NCBI GenBank assembly: GCA_903902745.1
Contig: CAIUWA010000047.1
Span: 1-64,000 of the forward strand
Length of the DNA stretch: 64,000 nt
From: an uncultured Opitutia bacterium
GTDB lineage: Bacteria > Verrucomicrobiota > Verrucomicrobiia > Opitutales > Opitutaceae
Direction: 5' to 3'
In this document: one piece after another, positions 55,128-62,979 of the stretch
Layout of the letters: the number at the start of each line of letters is the position of its first letter
How positions within the stretch are numbered: the first letter of the stretch is position 1
Program-made: the position numbers and the translations under genes
Notes under the pieces: generated by a model
What the model saw: the letters and a program-made list of their open reading frames with translations, nothing else
Told to the model about the DNA's origin: nothing
The model's database searches: none

Positions 55128-57683
55128 ATGTCTGCAGAATCCAGCCGAGCGGTTTTTCTCAGCTACGCCTCGCAGGATGCGGAAGCGGCGAGACGCATTT
55201 GTCAGGCACTGCGAGCCGCCGGAGCCGAGGTTTGGTTCGACCAAAGCGAACTCGTCGGCGGAGATGCCTGGGACGCCAAGATTCGCCGGCAGATCAAGGA
55301 GTGCGTGCTCTTCGTGCCGATGATCTCGGCCAGCACCCAGGCGCGGGCCGAGGGATATTTCCGGCGCGAGTGGAAACTGGCGGTCGAGCGGACCCACGAC
55401 ATGGCCGACCATGTGGCGTTCCTGCTGCCGGTGGTGCTCGATGGGACGACGGATCGCGAGGCCCATGTGCCGGAAAAATTTCGCGAGGTGCAATGGACGC
55501 GCGTGCAAACGGCCGGGGCTGAGACGGCCTTCGCGCAGCGGGTGATCAAGCTGCTCGGGGTCACGCCTCCGCCCGCTTCGCTCCCGGACAGCGCAGCACC
55601 CCGTTCCGAGGGAAAAACCACCGCGCCGCTCGTCGCCAGCACCAGCCCGCGGCCGGGACTGAAGGCGCGGCCTCCGCACCGATGGCCGGCCGCGGCCGCG
55701 GTGGCCCTGGTGCTCGCGTTGGGCATCACCATCGCCTGGTTCTGGCAGCGGAACACCCGGCTCCGCCATGTGCAGGAAACGATGCTGCCGGAAATCGAGC
55801 GGCTGATCGCCGCGCGGAATTTTGGCGCCGCCTTCGACTTGGCGGTAGCCGCCGAGCGTGAGGTGCCCACCAACACCGCGGTCAAAGCCTTCTGGCCGCG
55901 CATCGCCGTGACGACATCCGTTGAGACCACGCCGGCTGGCGCAGACATTTACGTGAAGGAATACTACCAGCCACAATCCGAGTGGCGTTATCTCGGAAAG
56001 ACCCCGTTGCGCGAGGTGCGGTTGCCGAAGGTCTATTCTCGTTGGAAAATACAGCAGGAGGGCTGCGCTCCGCTCGAGCGTGCGCTGGGCGTAGACGCCC
56101 TGGTCCATTTCGATCTCGATCCGGCGGCCGCCATCCCCGCCGACATGGTGAAGGTCGGCGCCGGGAGCCTGCTGTCCATTTTCACCGGATTTCCCAGTCT
56201 CAAACTGGATGAGTTTCTCATCGACCGTTACGAGGTCACCAACCGGCAGTTCAAGAAATTTGTCGACGCCGGGGGCTACCAGAACCCCGCTTTTTGGCGG
56301 CAGCCTTTTGTGCGCGCGGGCAAGGCGCTGAGCCGGGAGGAGGCGTTCGCGGAGTTTCACGACAGCACGGGCCAGCCGGGCCCGGCGACTTGGAAGAACG
56401 GAACCTATCCGGACAGTGAAGCCGATTTTCCCGTCACGGGCGTCAGTTGGTTCGAGGCCGCAGCCTACGCTGAGTTCGCGGGCAAGCGGTTGCCGTCGGT
56501 CTATCACTGGAGCGTGGCGGCGCAGGTGGCGGAGTTCGAATCGCTGGTCCCGCTGAGCAATCTGGCCGGCCGCGGTCTGGCGCGAGGCGGGACCTTTCAA
56601 GGCATGAGCGCGTGGGGCGCCTACGATCTGGCAGGCAATGCGAAGGAATGGTGTTGGAATGCGGGCGGCGGCGAGACGCGCTACGTGCTCGGCGGGGCAT
56701 GGCGCGAGCCGGGCTACATGTTTGCGCAAAAGGATGCGCAGGCCCCCTTCGACCGGGCCGCAACCTACGGCTTCCGTTGCATGAAGCTGATCGGAGCTGA
56801 TCCATTGCCGGCGCAGGTCGACGCCGAGCTTGCCCTCCAACTCCGCAACTATGCCGAGGAGCGGCCCGTCAGCGACGAGGTTTACCGGGCGTTCCGCGGT
56901 CTTTATTATTACGACAAGTCGCCGCTGGAGGCCCGCACCGAGGCCGTGGACGAGGCGGACCCGCGGTGGCGGAGGGAAAAAATATCCTTCCGCGCGGCCT
57001 ACGGCAACGAGCGGATCCCGGCGTTGCTGTATCTGCCCAAGAATGCCACGCCGCCTTTTCAGACCATCATCTACTTTCCCACCAGCGATGCCAACCGGGT
57101 GAAATCCCCCGACGAAGCGGTGGAAGACATGGCGATGGTCGCCATGCTCGTGGCGAGTGGCCGGGCGTTGATCTACCCCACCTACAAAGGGACCTTTGAC
57201 CGTTACGATAAATTTCCGCCGGGCACGCTGTTGAGCTCTTTCCGCGATCAGATGGTGATGGTCGCGAAAGATTTGGGGCGGACGATCGATTATTTGGAAA
57301 CGCGGCCCGACATCCAAACCGGCCAGCAGGCTTTCTTCGGCTACAGTGCCGGCGGCACCAACGGTTCGATCCTTCCGGCAGTCGAGACTCGCCTGAAGGC
57401 CAGTATTCTGGTGGCCGCAGGCTTCTCCCAGGGAAAGTCATTGCCCGAAGCGGACCCGATCAACTTCGCGTCCCGCAACCTGGTCCCCACCCTCATGCTC
57501 AATGGCCGTTACGATTTCGCCCGTCCCGTGGAGCTAAGCCAGCTTCCCCTGTTCCGACTACTCGGCGCGACGCCCGAAAACAAACGCCATGTTTTGTTCG
57601 ACACCGGTCATACGTTAAGGCCGGAGCAGGTGGCCAGCGAAGTGTATGTCTGGCTCGATCGCTATCTCGGAATGGTGAAATGA
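55128..57683 (+). CDS. TIR - transmembrane - PEGA-like - SUMF1/FGE-like - alpha/beta hydrolase fusion
   Basis: An 851-residue five-part protein. (1) TIR domain, 7-145: AVFLSYASQDAEAARRICQA, EVWFDQSELVGGDAWDAKIR, and Glu81 in YFRREWKLA at the place of the catalytic Glu of TIR NADases. (2) A linker and one membrane helix, 187-206. (3) A PEGA-like domain, about 260-330 (TTPAGADIYVKEYY, YLGKTPLREVRLP). (4) A SUMF1/FGE-like domain, 335-555 (LIDRYEVTNRQFKKFVDAGG, PVTGVSWFEAAAYAEFAGKR, YDLAGNAKEWCWN). (5) An alpha/beta hydrolase, 600-851: FGYSAGG (Ser740), Asp796 and His828. In related proteins part 1 is a Ser/Thr kinase. TIR would be cytoplasmic, the rest periplasmic. Confidence 0.88.
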   Translation: MSAESSRAVFLSYASQDAEAARRICQALRAAGAEVWFDQSELVGGDAWDAKIRRQIKECVLFVPMISASTQARAEGYFRREWKLAVERTHDMADHVAFLLPVVLDGTTDREAHVPEKFREVQWTRVQTAGAETAFAQRVIKLLGVTPPPASLPDSAAPRSEGKTTAPLVASTSPRPGLKARPPHRWPAAAAVALVLALGITIAWFWQRNTRLRHVQETMLPEIERLIAARNFGAAFDLAVAAEREVPTNTAVKAFWPRIAVTTSVETTPAGADIYVKEYYQPQSEWRYLGKTPLREVRLPKVYSRWKIQQEGCAPLERALGVDALVHFDLDPAAAIPADMVKVGAGSLLSIFTGFPSLKLDEFLIDRYEVTNRQFKKFVDAGGYQNPAFWRQPFVRAGKALSREEAFAEFHDSTGQPGPATWKNGTYPDSEADFPVTGVSWFEAAAYAEFAGKRLPSVYHWSVAAQVAEFESLVPLSNLAGRGLARGGTFQGMSAWGAYDLAGNAKEWCWNAGGGETRYVLGGAWREPGYMFAQKDAQAPFDRAATYGFRCMKLIGADPLPAQVDAELALQLRNYAEERPVSDEVYRAFRGLYYYDKSPLEARTEAVDEADPRWRREKISFRAAYGNERIPALLYLPKNATPPFQTIIYFPTSDANRVKSPDEAVEDMAMVAMLVASGRALIYPTYKGTFDRYDKFPPGTLLSSFRDQMVMVAKDLGRTIDYLETRPDIQTGQQAFFGYSAGGTNGSILPAVETRLKASILVAAGFSQGKSLPEADPINFASRNLVPTLMLNGRYDFARPVELSQLPLFRLLGATPENKRHVLFDTGHTLRPEQVASEVYVWLDRYLGMVK

Positions 57684-57819
57684 CCGTGCGTGCGACGTAT
57701 CCGGCTTTCGTGCTCGGTGGCGCAAAGGCTGGTGCTTAAACATCAGGCACCTTCTCCCCTTTTCCCGCGTCTTATCTCTTCACCTGCAAACTCCCCTTCC
57801 TTCCGGTCTCCCCCACCCC
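57684..57819. other. Intergenic gap before the second hydrolase
   Basis: No gene or hairpin is evident. The bases before the start at 57820 are CTCCCCCACCCC, again C-rich. Confidence 0.35.
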
Positions 57820-58659
57820 ATGAAACGATTCCTGCTTTCCGCCTGCACGCTCGTCCTCTGCTCCCTGGCCCGGGCCGGGCTCACTACGGACATCGAATAT
57901 GCCAACGTTGACGGCGAGAGCATCCGCCTCGATGCCTTTGTCCCCGATGGCCCGGGACCGTTTCCCACGGTCATCATGGTGCATGGCGGTGGCTGGAACA
58001 GCGGCGACAAATCCGGCGGCCGGAGCAAGGGGCTCATGGCGCCGATGGACGAGCCACTGTCCCGCGCGGGCTTCGTCTGGTTTGAGATCAACTACCGGCT
58101 GACGCCCAAGTATCTCTATCCGGCTTGCATCAATGATGTCGAAGCAGCGATCCGCTGGGTCAAGGCCCACGCCGCCGAATATCATGTCGATCCGAGCCGC
58201 ATCGCGCTCGCCGGTGAGTCCTCCGGCGGACATCTCGTCGACCTGGCCGCGGCGCGCGCGGACAAGTCGACGCAGGTCGCCGCGGTGGTTTCATTCTATG
58301 GGGTCGATGACCTCGTGGCCCAGGCGAAGGCGAAGTCGGCCGACGGCAATGTGTTCAAGCTCTTCGGCATCACGCAGCTCGATTTGAAGACGATCCCCAT
58401 GCTCCAAGCCGCCTCGGCCGCCACCTACCTCAAGCCGGGGCTGCCGCCCTTTCTCCTCGTGCATGGTGACGCCGACCAGAAGGTGCCCTATGAGCAGGAC
58501 GTCCTTTTCCGCACCAAGCTCCTCGCCCTCGGCGTGCCCTGTGAGCTGATCACCATCCACGGCGGCGCGCATGGCATGAACAGCTGGGAAAAGGTCGCGC
58601 CAGAGTACAAGGACCAGGTCGTCGCCTGGCTCCGGAAGACCCTGGCTGCGCATCCCTGA
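57820..58659 (+). CDS. Secreted BD-FAE-type alpha/beta hydrolase, paralogue 2
   Basis: A 279-residue exported paralogue of the protein at 48790-49644. Signal peptide MKRFLLSACTLVLCSLARA. The motifs are VHGGGWNSGDKSGG, AGESSGGHLVDLAA (nucleophile), VHGDADQKVPYEQD and IHGGAHGMNSW. Compared with copy 1, the segment after FYGVDDLVAQAKAK is rearranged (FKLFGITQLDLKTIPML), which lies over the active site and could change specificity. It is preceded by the TIR fusion gene with a 136-base gap and followed by a REP element, so it may be transcribed alone. Confidence 0.87.
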   Translation: MKRFLLSACTLVLCSLARAGLTTDIEYANVDGESIRLDAFVPDGPGPFPTVIMVHGGGWNSGDKSGGRSKGLMAPMDEPLSRAGFVWFEINYRLTPKYLYPACINDVEAAIRWVKAHAAEYHVDPSRIALAGESSGGHLVDLAAARADKSTQVAAVVSFYGVDDLVAQAKAKSADGNVFKLFGITQLDLKTIPMLQAASAATYLKPGLPPFLLVHGDADQKVPYEQDVLFRTKLLALGVPCELITIHGGAHGMNSWEKVAPEYKDQVVAWLRKTLAAHP

Positions 58660-58677
58660 GTCGGGATCATTCAGATG

Positions 58678-58704
58678 TAGCGGCGGTCTATGACCGCCGC
58701 TACA
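58678..58704. repeat. Minimal perfect GTAG...CTAC palindrome
   Basis: GTAGCGGCGGTC, a 3-base loop, and its exact complement GACCGCCGCTAC: the simplest copy of the family. It overlaps the final codons of the minus-strand DoxX gene and supplies its TAG stop (58700-58702). Confidence 0.9.
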
Positions 58705-59098
58705 TCTCCGAACCAGTCTCACGCTTCTGACCCAGCCCCGCCACCCACCACACCCACGCCATAAACCCGGCTTGGAACGGCAGCCGCAGCCACAGGATGA
58801 GCGGCGAGAAATCGAAACCGGACATCCGGCCCTGCAGGGCGACGTGAAGATTCGCGGGAAAAATCGCGACGAGCAGCACCAGCAAACCCCAGCCGGCCAA
58901 CCGGCGCACCGCCGGCACCAGCAGGCCGAGGCCGCCCAGGATTTCCGCGGCCCCGCTGATGAGGTTCATCGCCGACGGCGCCGGCAGCCACGGCGGCATC
59001 ATGCCGAGATAGGTTTCCGGCATCCGGAAATGATTCGCCCCCGCCAGCACGAAAAAAATCGCGAGGATCCAGCGCAGGAGGATCTTGAGCTTGCCCAT
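58700..59098 (-). CDS. DoxX-family membrane protein
   Basis: A 132-residue protein with four membrane helices. The start MGKLKILLRWILAIFFVLAG is typical of the DoxX group, followed by NHFRMPETYLGMMPPWLPAP, SGAAEILGGLGLLVPAVRRL and a C-terminal helix FQAGFMAWVWWVAGL. An ATG three codons upstream (59107) is an alternative start. The family is tied to thiosulfate:quinone oxidoreductase subunits in archaea, but in bacteria most members lack a role. The TAG stop comes from a REP element. It is convergent with the hydrolase gene at 57820. Confidence 0.82.
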   Translation of the reverse strand: MGKLKILLRWILAIFFVLAGANHFRMPETYLGMMPPWLPAPSAMNLISGAAEILGGLGLLVPAVRRLAGWGLLVLLVAIFPANLHVALQGRMSGFDFSPLILWLRLPFQAGFMAWVWWVAGLGQKRETGSEM

Positions 59099-59163
59099 GT
59101 GCACCATGACAGCGGCGGAGGCGGCGGGTTGCAATCGGACATCCCGAGGAGTGGAGGATGCAG

Positions 59164-59254
59164 GTTTCACGCGAAGCCGCGAAGCTCGAGAAGAATTTAA
59201 AACCCATGGATTGGGCGGCCTTCCCTTCGCGAACTTCGCGGCTTCGCGTGAGAC
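59164..59254. repeat. Long perfect inverted repeat of GCGAAGC words
   Basis: TCACGCGAAGCCGCGAAG (59167-59184) pairs exactly with CTTCGCGGCTTCGCGTGA (59234-59251). The spacer is about 50 bases. It sits between the M50-like gene and DoxX on the minus strand. Confidence 0.88.
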
Positions 59255-59276
59255 AGTCCAATCCTCCGAAAAGGCC

Positions 59277-60137
59277 TTAGGCCTCAGCCTCGTCATCTCG
59301 GCTGCTACGAAATTTTTCCATTATGCGTTCCGGTATCCGGTTCAACCGCAGGGCAAAAATCGCATAGACGATCACGAGCGCCGCGAGACAGACATTTCCG
59401 AGGTGATTGTAGGTGGCGATGATCTGGCGGTCGCTCCAGCCGAAATCCGCCGACAGGGTGTCGAGGTCGCCGCTCGCGTCCTCCTCGCCGTTGACCATTG
59501 AGCCATAGGGCAGCGGCACCATGCCGTACTTCACTTTCCGCCAGAACGTATACGTCTCGTAGAAGCTGCTCGCACCGATGAAAAGGAAAACATAGCGGCA
59601 GGCGCCCCATTTGAATTTTTCCGGAAATTCAAAGTAAAACAGCGCCACCATCAGCGCGCTGAGATAGAACTGCCCGCCGCAGCCGCCAAAGACGATCCAC
59701 AGCCGTGCCTGCTCGGCCGGCAGCAGCCAGGTCATCCCGGCCTGCAATACCGCGAGCCCCGCGGCGAAGATCACCGGCCAGGGCTTCCGTTCCTGCCAGC
59801 CGGCGGCGAACAGGAGCCCGAGGAGGAAAAGAATGCCGACGTAGACGAAAAAGGATTTGTCCGGCGAGATGTTGGTCCACCCGATCGGCAGCGGCAGCGC
59901 CTTCTTCCCGGTGAACCAGGCGACCGTCGCATGCCCGAACTCATGCACCCACACATGGAAGCCCTGCAGAAAAAATCCGAGGAAGCTTTGCGTGACGAGA
60001 ATCGCCAGCCCCCCCACCAGTGGAACCGCGACGAGGTTTACGACCGGGCGGTCGAAAGCCAACGGCTGGAAGGAATCCGCCGGCGGCGGGGGTGGCACAT
60101 AAACCGGGCGGGACGATGGCGGGATGCTCTCGGGCAT
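59277..60137 (-). CDS. Membrane-embedded M50-like metallopeptidase
   Basis: A 286-residue protein with about six helices. After a Pro-rich cytoplasmic start (PPSSRPVYVPPPPPADS) comes a first helix (LVAVPLVGGLAILVTQSFLG) and the zinc motif HVWVHEFGHATVAW, with HEFGH at 65-69 in a hydrophobic context as in site-2 proteases. The usual C-terminal metal-binding N-x-x-P-x-x-x-x-D-G is not recognisable, so the family assignment is partial. Further helices follow (FFVYVGILFLLGLLFAAGW, FGGCGGQFYLSALMVALFYF). The ATG at 60137 is preferred to the longer frame, which contains no further family sequence. Substrate unknown. Confidence 0.68.
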   Translation of the reverse strand: MPESIPPSSRPVYVPPPPPADSFQPLAFDRPVVNLVAVPLVGGLAILVTQSFLGFFLQGFHVWVHEFGHATVAWFTGKKALPLPIGWTNISPDKSFFVYVGILFLLGLLFAAGWQERKPWPVIFAAGLAVLQAGMTWLLPAEQARLWIVFGGCGGQFYLSALMVALFYFEFPEKFKWGACRYVFLFIGASSFYETYTFWRKVKYGMVPLPYGSMVNGEEDASGDLDTLSADFGWSDRQIIATYNHLGNVCLAALVIVYAIFALRLNRIPERIMEKFRSSRDDEAEA

Positions 60138-60233
60138 GGCTTTCCAAGTTTCCGGCCGAGCATGGATCCCTCTCCTGGGATGTCGAACGCGGACTCCTCG
60201 GGTTGTGTTCTCCCATCGGCCTAGCGGATGTTT

Positions 60234-60345
60234 AGCCACAGATTACACCGATGAGCACAGATCGTCGCATGCGTTATCCGTGCCCACATGTCCGGCGTAG
60301 CCTTGGCGATGTCGGATCTGTGTAGTCGATGGCCGATCTTTCGGC
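60234..60345. repeat. Degenerate CAGATTA/ATCTGTG word repeat
   Basis: AGCCACAGATTACACCGATG and GAGCACAGATCG at the left; TTATCCGTGCCCAC and GGATCTGTGTAG at the right. The arms are imperfect but the layout is that of the other word repeats. It is upstream of the M50-like gene and downstream of the small gene at 60347. Confidence 0.6.
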
Positions 60346-60346
60346 G

Positions 60347-60511
60347 TCAGGCCGAGGCCAGATGCCAGTGGTGGCAGATCGGGCAGACATAGGCCTTTCG
60401 TCCCCGCTCGGCGCCGGCGAGTAACGCCGCATCCAAGGCGTCGCCCTGGCTGCGATACCGGCGCTTGCGCACGCACCGGTGTTGTTTCTCTTCCCGTGTG
60501 GGCTTCTTCAT
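60347..60511 (-). CDS. 54-residue protein with a C-terminal CxxC-HxxH motif
   Basis: A short gene: MKKPTREEKQHRCVRKRRYR, then SQGDALDAALLAGAERGRKA, and a zinc-ribbon-like end YVCPICHHWHLAS. The Cys and His residues could bind one zinc together with the N-terminal H-x-C. Similar short proteins with the sequence RRY-x-S-x-x-A-L-D and C-P-x-C-x-x-W-H-L occur in many bacteria, which makes coding status good despite the length. The role is unknown; a nucleic-acid-binding knuckle is a guess. ATG at 60511. Confidence 0.72.
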   Translation of the reverse strand: MKKPTREEKQHRCVRKRRYRSQGDALDAALLAGAERGRKAYVCPICHHWHLASA

Positions 60512-60544
60512 GGTCGGATTGACGGGAATTCAATTCATCCCTCC

Positions 60545-60868
60545 TCACCTATCGCTGACTACCCGCGGTATCAGGTGCCTGCGATCCGGCTCGGCCAGAA
60601 TCTTCCGGCAAAGGCTCTCCCCGCGGTTGAACTCGCGGCAAGTCCGTGGCCGGTCCTCATAGATAGTGCAGAGCCGCGTCAGCGCATCCAAGGCGACACA
60701 GGCTCCGTCTCCGCGCTGGTCCATGCACCGCACCCCGTCGTGCTCCACCACTAGCACCTCGGGCACGTGGTCCACGCCGGCGATGAGCTCGACCACCAGG
60801 TGGCAGCAGCGGCCGCAGCCGGCGCAGGCGGGAATGTCATCTGGAAGGTTCGTGGCGATGCCTCCCAC
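60545..60868 (-). CDS. YkgJ-family cysteine-cluster protein
   Basis: A 107-residue protein with the family's signature CAGCGRCC near the N-terminus and further conserved cysteines in DGVRCMDQRGDGACVALDAL, TRLCTIYEDRPRTCREFNRG and SLC. Eight or more cysteines suggest an Fe-S or zinc centre. The family is uncharacterised biochemically. The GTG start at 60868 has a GGGAAG sequence about 15 bases upstream, one of few purine-rich leaders in the window. It follows the lipocalin gene by 71 bases on the same strand. Confidence 0.88.
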   Translation of the reverse strand: MGGIATNLPDDIPACAGCGRCCHLVVELIAGVDHVPEVLVVEHDGVRCMDQRGDGACVALDALTRLCTIYEDRPRTCREFNRGESLCRKILAEPDRRHLIPRVVSDR

Positions 60869-60939
60869 ATGGCCATCACTTCCCGCGACTGGCGACCCTT
60901 AAGGCAACGAACTCACTGCCGCGGACCCCGGCGCGCCAC

Positions 60940-61500
60940 TCAGGGGCCGGTCTCCGTGGAAGCGGACTGCGGCACTTTGACGAGCTTGGACGGATCGAGA
61001 CCTTGCCGGGCGATGCGATCCTGGATGTCGCGATATACAGCGTCGGGCAGCGACCGTTGGCGCGCCAGCACCCAAAGCAACTTACCCCCGTTGGAACCCA
61101 CCACCGCCCATTGATAGTCCGGGTCGAGCTCGAGCAGCAGATAATCCGCGGTGAACGGCCAGAAGAGCCGGACCTTCCATTCAGCCTGGCTCGCCGTGTC
61201 GGTCACCCAGCCCAGGCCCTTCCATTGCTTTTCCGGGGCTTCGAGGGACTCTTTGCGAAAGCCGAAGATCACGTCGATTTTCCCATCAGGCCGCAGCGCG
61301 TACTCGTCAAAGGTCCCCACCTTCCCGTTTTCGAGAAAATTGGGAATGTTCGAGACGACCCACCAGCGGCCCATGTAGCGGGGCAGCTCAAGGCGGGAAA
61401 CCGTGTGAAGTTTTTGGGCAGGCATGTGGGTGCAACCGGTCAGCGCAACCAGTCCGGCGAGCAGCAGGGCGTAAAGTCGGGGGTGCGCAGTCATCGTCAT
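60940..61500 (-). CDS. Bacterial lipocalin (Blc-type lipoprotein)
   Basis: A 186-residue outer-membrane lipoprotein. The ATG at 61500 gives the signal YALLLAGLVALTGC with a lipobox Cys. The lipocalin motif 1 is LELPRYMGRWWVVSNIPNFL (G-x-W) and the closing strand motif is YLLLELDPDYQWAVVGSNGG, followed by LLWVLARQRSLPDAVYRDIQ. Blc-type proteins bind lysolipids or other hydrophobic ligands. Its ATG shares one base with the TAA stop of the LLM oxidoreductase (TAATG), so translation is probably coupled. Confidence 0.9.
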   Translation of the reverse strand: MTMTAHPRLYALLLAGLVALTGCTHMPAQKLHTVSRLELPRYMGRWWVVSNIPNFLENGKVGTFDEYALRPDGKIDVIFGFRKESLEAPEKQWKGLGWVTDTASQAEWKVRLFWPFTADYLLLELDPDYQWAVVGSNGGKLLWVLARQRSLPDAVYRDIQDRIARQGLDPSKLVKVPQSASTETGP

Positions 61501-62528
61501 TACTGAGTCCGAACCGGTCCCAAGGTTCCTTCCGCCGCGGAAATCTGCTTCCTCGTCTGGGCGATCAATTCGAACGAGCGCAGGCGCGCGGCGTGGTCGT
61601 AAATCGCCGCAGTCACCATCAGTTCGTCCACGCCGGTGCGTCTGACGAATGCCTTGATCCCGCGCTCCACCGTCGCCAGCGAGCCCACGACCGCCTCGCT
61701 GAAGGCGTGGCTGACCATGGCCTGCTCCGCTGGCGACCACCGGCCGTCCATGCTGTCGACCGGTGGCGGCAGCGGGCCCGGCGAGCCGCGGCGGAGATTA
61801 ATGAAGCTCTGCTGCAGCGAGGTGAACAGCCGCGCCGCTTCCGCATCGGTCGCGGCCGCGAACACGGCGATCGCCGCCATGGCATGCGGCTGCGGCCAGG
61901 CGGCGGACGGACGGAACTCGGTGCGATAGACCTCGAGGGCCTCGGCGAGATGGTCGGGGGCAAAGTGCGAGGCAAACGCGAACGGCAACCCGAGCGCCGC
62001 CGCCAGCTGCGCGCTGAACAGACTCGAGCCCAGCAGCCAGATCGGCACCGCGAGGCCCGCCCCAGGAACCGCCTGCACCGCCTGGTTCGGCCCGGCGGGG
62101 CGGAAGTAGGCCTGCAATTCCATGACGTCGCGCGGAAACTCGTCGGCCGAGTCGAGGTTGCCGCGGCGCAGCGCGCGGGCGGTCAACTGGTCGCTGCCCG
62201 GGGCCCGGCCGAGGCCGAGATCAATCCGCCCGGGAAAAAGCGACTCCAGGGTGCCGAACTGCTCGGCAATCACCAGCGGCGCATGATTCGGCAGCATTAC
62301 GCCGCCCGAGCCGACGCGAATGGTGGAAGTGCCCGCCGCGATATGGCCGATGACCACCGCGGTGGCCGCGCTCGCGATGCCCGGCATGTTGTGGTGCTCG
62401 GCCACCCAGTAGCGGTGATAGCCGAGCCGCTCCGCGTGGCGGGCCAGATCGAGCGAGCGCTGCAACGCCTGCCCCGCCGTGCCGCCCTGAACGATGGGGG
62501 AAAGGTCGAGGATCGAAAACGGAACCAT
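61500..62528 (-). CDS. LLM-class flavin-dependent oxidoreductase (YhbW-like)
   Basis: A 342-residue luciferase-like TIM barrel. The N-terminus [20 protein letters not shown] and the segment [20 protein letters not shown] are typical of the single-component LLM group related to YhbW, along with [20 protein letters not shown] and [13 protein letters not shown]. These proteins use FMN or F420; F420 use is not indicated by any neighbour. The lipocalin is translationally linked downstream and a VOC protein lies 30 bases upstream, so the three may work on one small hydrophobic compound, but this is only inferred from synteny. Confidence 0.9.
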   Translation of the reverse strand: MVPFSILDLSPIVQGGTAGQALQRSLDLARHAERLGYHRYWVAEHHNMPGIASAATAVVIGHIAAGTSTIRVGSGGVMLPNHAPLVIAEQFGTLESLFPGRIDLGLGRAPGSDQLTARALRRGNLDSADEFPRDVMELQAYFRPAGPNQAVQAVPGAGLAVPIWLLGSSLFSAQLAAALGLPFAFASHFAPDHLAEALEVYRTEFRPSAAWPQPHAMAAIAVFAAATDAEAARLFTSLQQSFINLRRGSPGPLPPPVDSMDGRWSPAEQAMVSHAFSEAVVGSLATVERGIKAFVRRTGVDELMVTAAIYDHAARLRSFELIAQTRKQISAAEGTLGPVRTQ

Positions 62529-62558
62529 GCGGCAGTCTGCGCAGGTCCGCCAAATTTG

Positions 62559-62942
62559 CTACTTCGCGGCCTTCTTTTTGCGTTGGTGCAGCGCCAGTTT
62601 GTTGCCGTCCGGATCGCGGATTGCCACCATGCGGCAAAGCGGCGCGTCGATCGGCCCCATCGCAAATTTTATCCGATGCCGCTTCAGGTGCGCCAGCGTT
62701 GCGTCGAAATCAACCACCTCCAGCGCCACGACGCAGCCATCCTTCGACGGTTTCCAAGCGGGGGACGAGCCGATCGCGAGCGTGCCGGATGATCCGACGG
62801 AGTATTCAATGAATTTGGCCGACTTGAGCCGGCGGGCGAAGCCGTTCGACTTCAGCCCCAGCACGCCTTCGTAGAATTTTCGCGCACGGGCCATGCGGGT
62901 GACCGGATAGGTCACAAAACCCAGTTCCTTGTATTTGATCAT
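62559..62942 (-). CDS. VOC-family (glyoxalase/dioxygenase-like) protein
   Basis: A 127-residue protein with two beta-alpha-beta-beta-beta modules. The N-terminus KYKELGFVTYPVTRMARARK is followed by FYEGVLGLKSNGFA and FIEYSVGSSGTLAIG, and the second module ends with CRMVAIRDPDGNKLALHQ, the typical D-P-D-G-N signature. Metal ligands are partly conserved (the Glu of FIEY and the His near the end). Substrate unknown. A Lys-rich tail (QRKKKAAK) closes it. Same strand as the LLM oxidoreductase, with a 30-base gap. Confidence 0.87.
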   Translation of the reverse strand: MIKYKELGFVTYPVTRMARARKFYEGVLGLKSNGFARRLKSAKFIEYSVGSSGTLAIGSSPAWKPSKDGCVVALEVVDFDATLAHLKRHRIKFAMGPIDAPLCRMVAIRDPDGNKLALHQRKKKAAK

Positions 62943-62979
62943 GAGGGTGCCGTTTGGGACGCAGAAAGTTTAGTCCCGT

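Noticed and set aside
54966-57317. 783-codon minus-strand open frame opposite the TIR fusion
   Set aside because: The plus strand has clear domain motifs throughout; the minus frame has none and is a codon-bias shadow.
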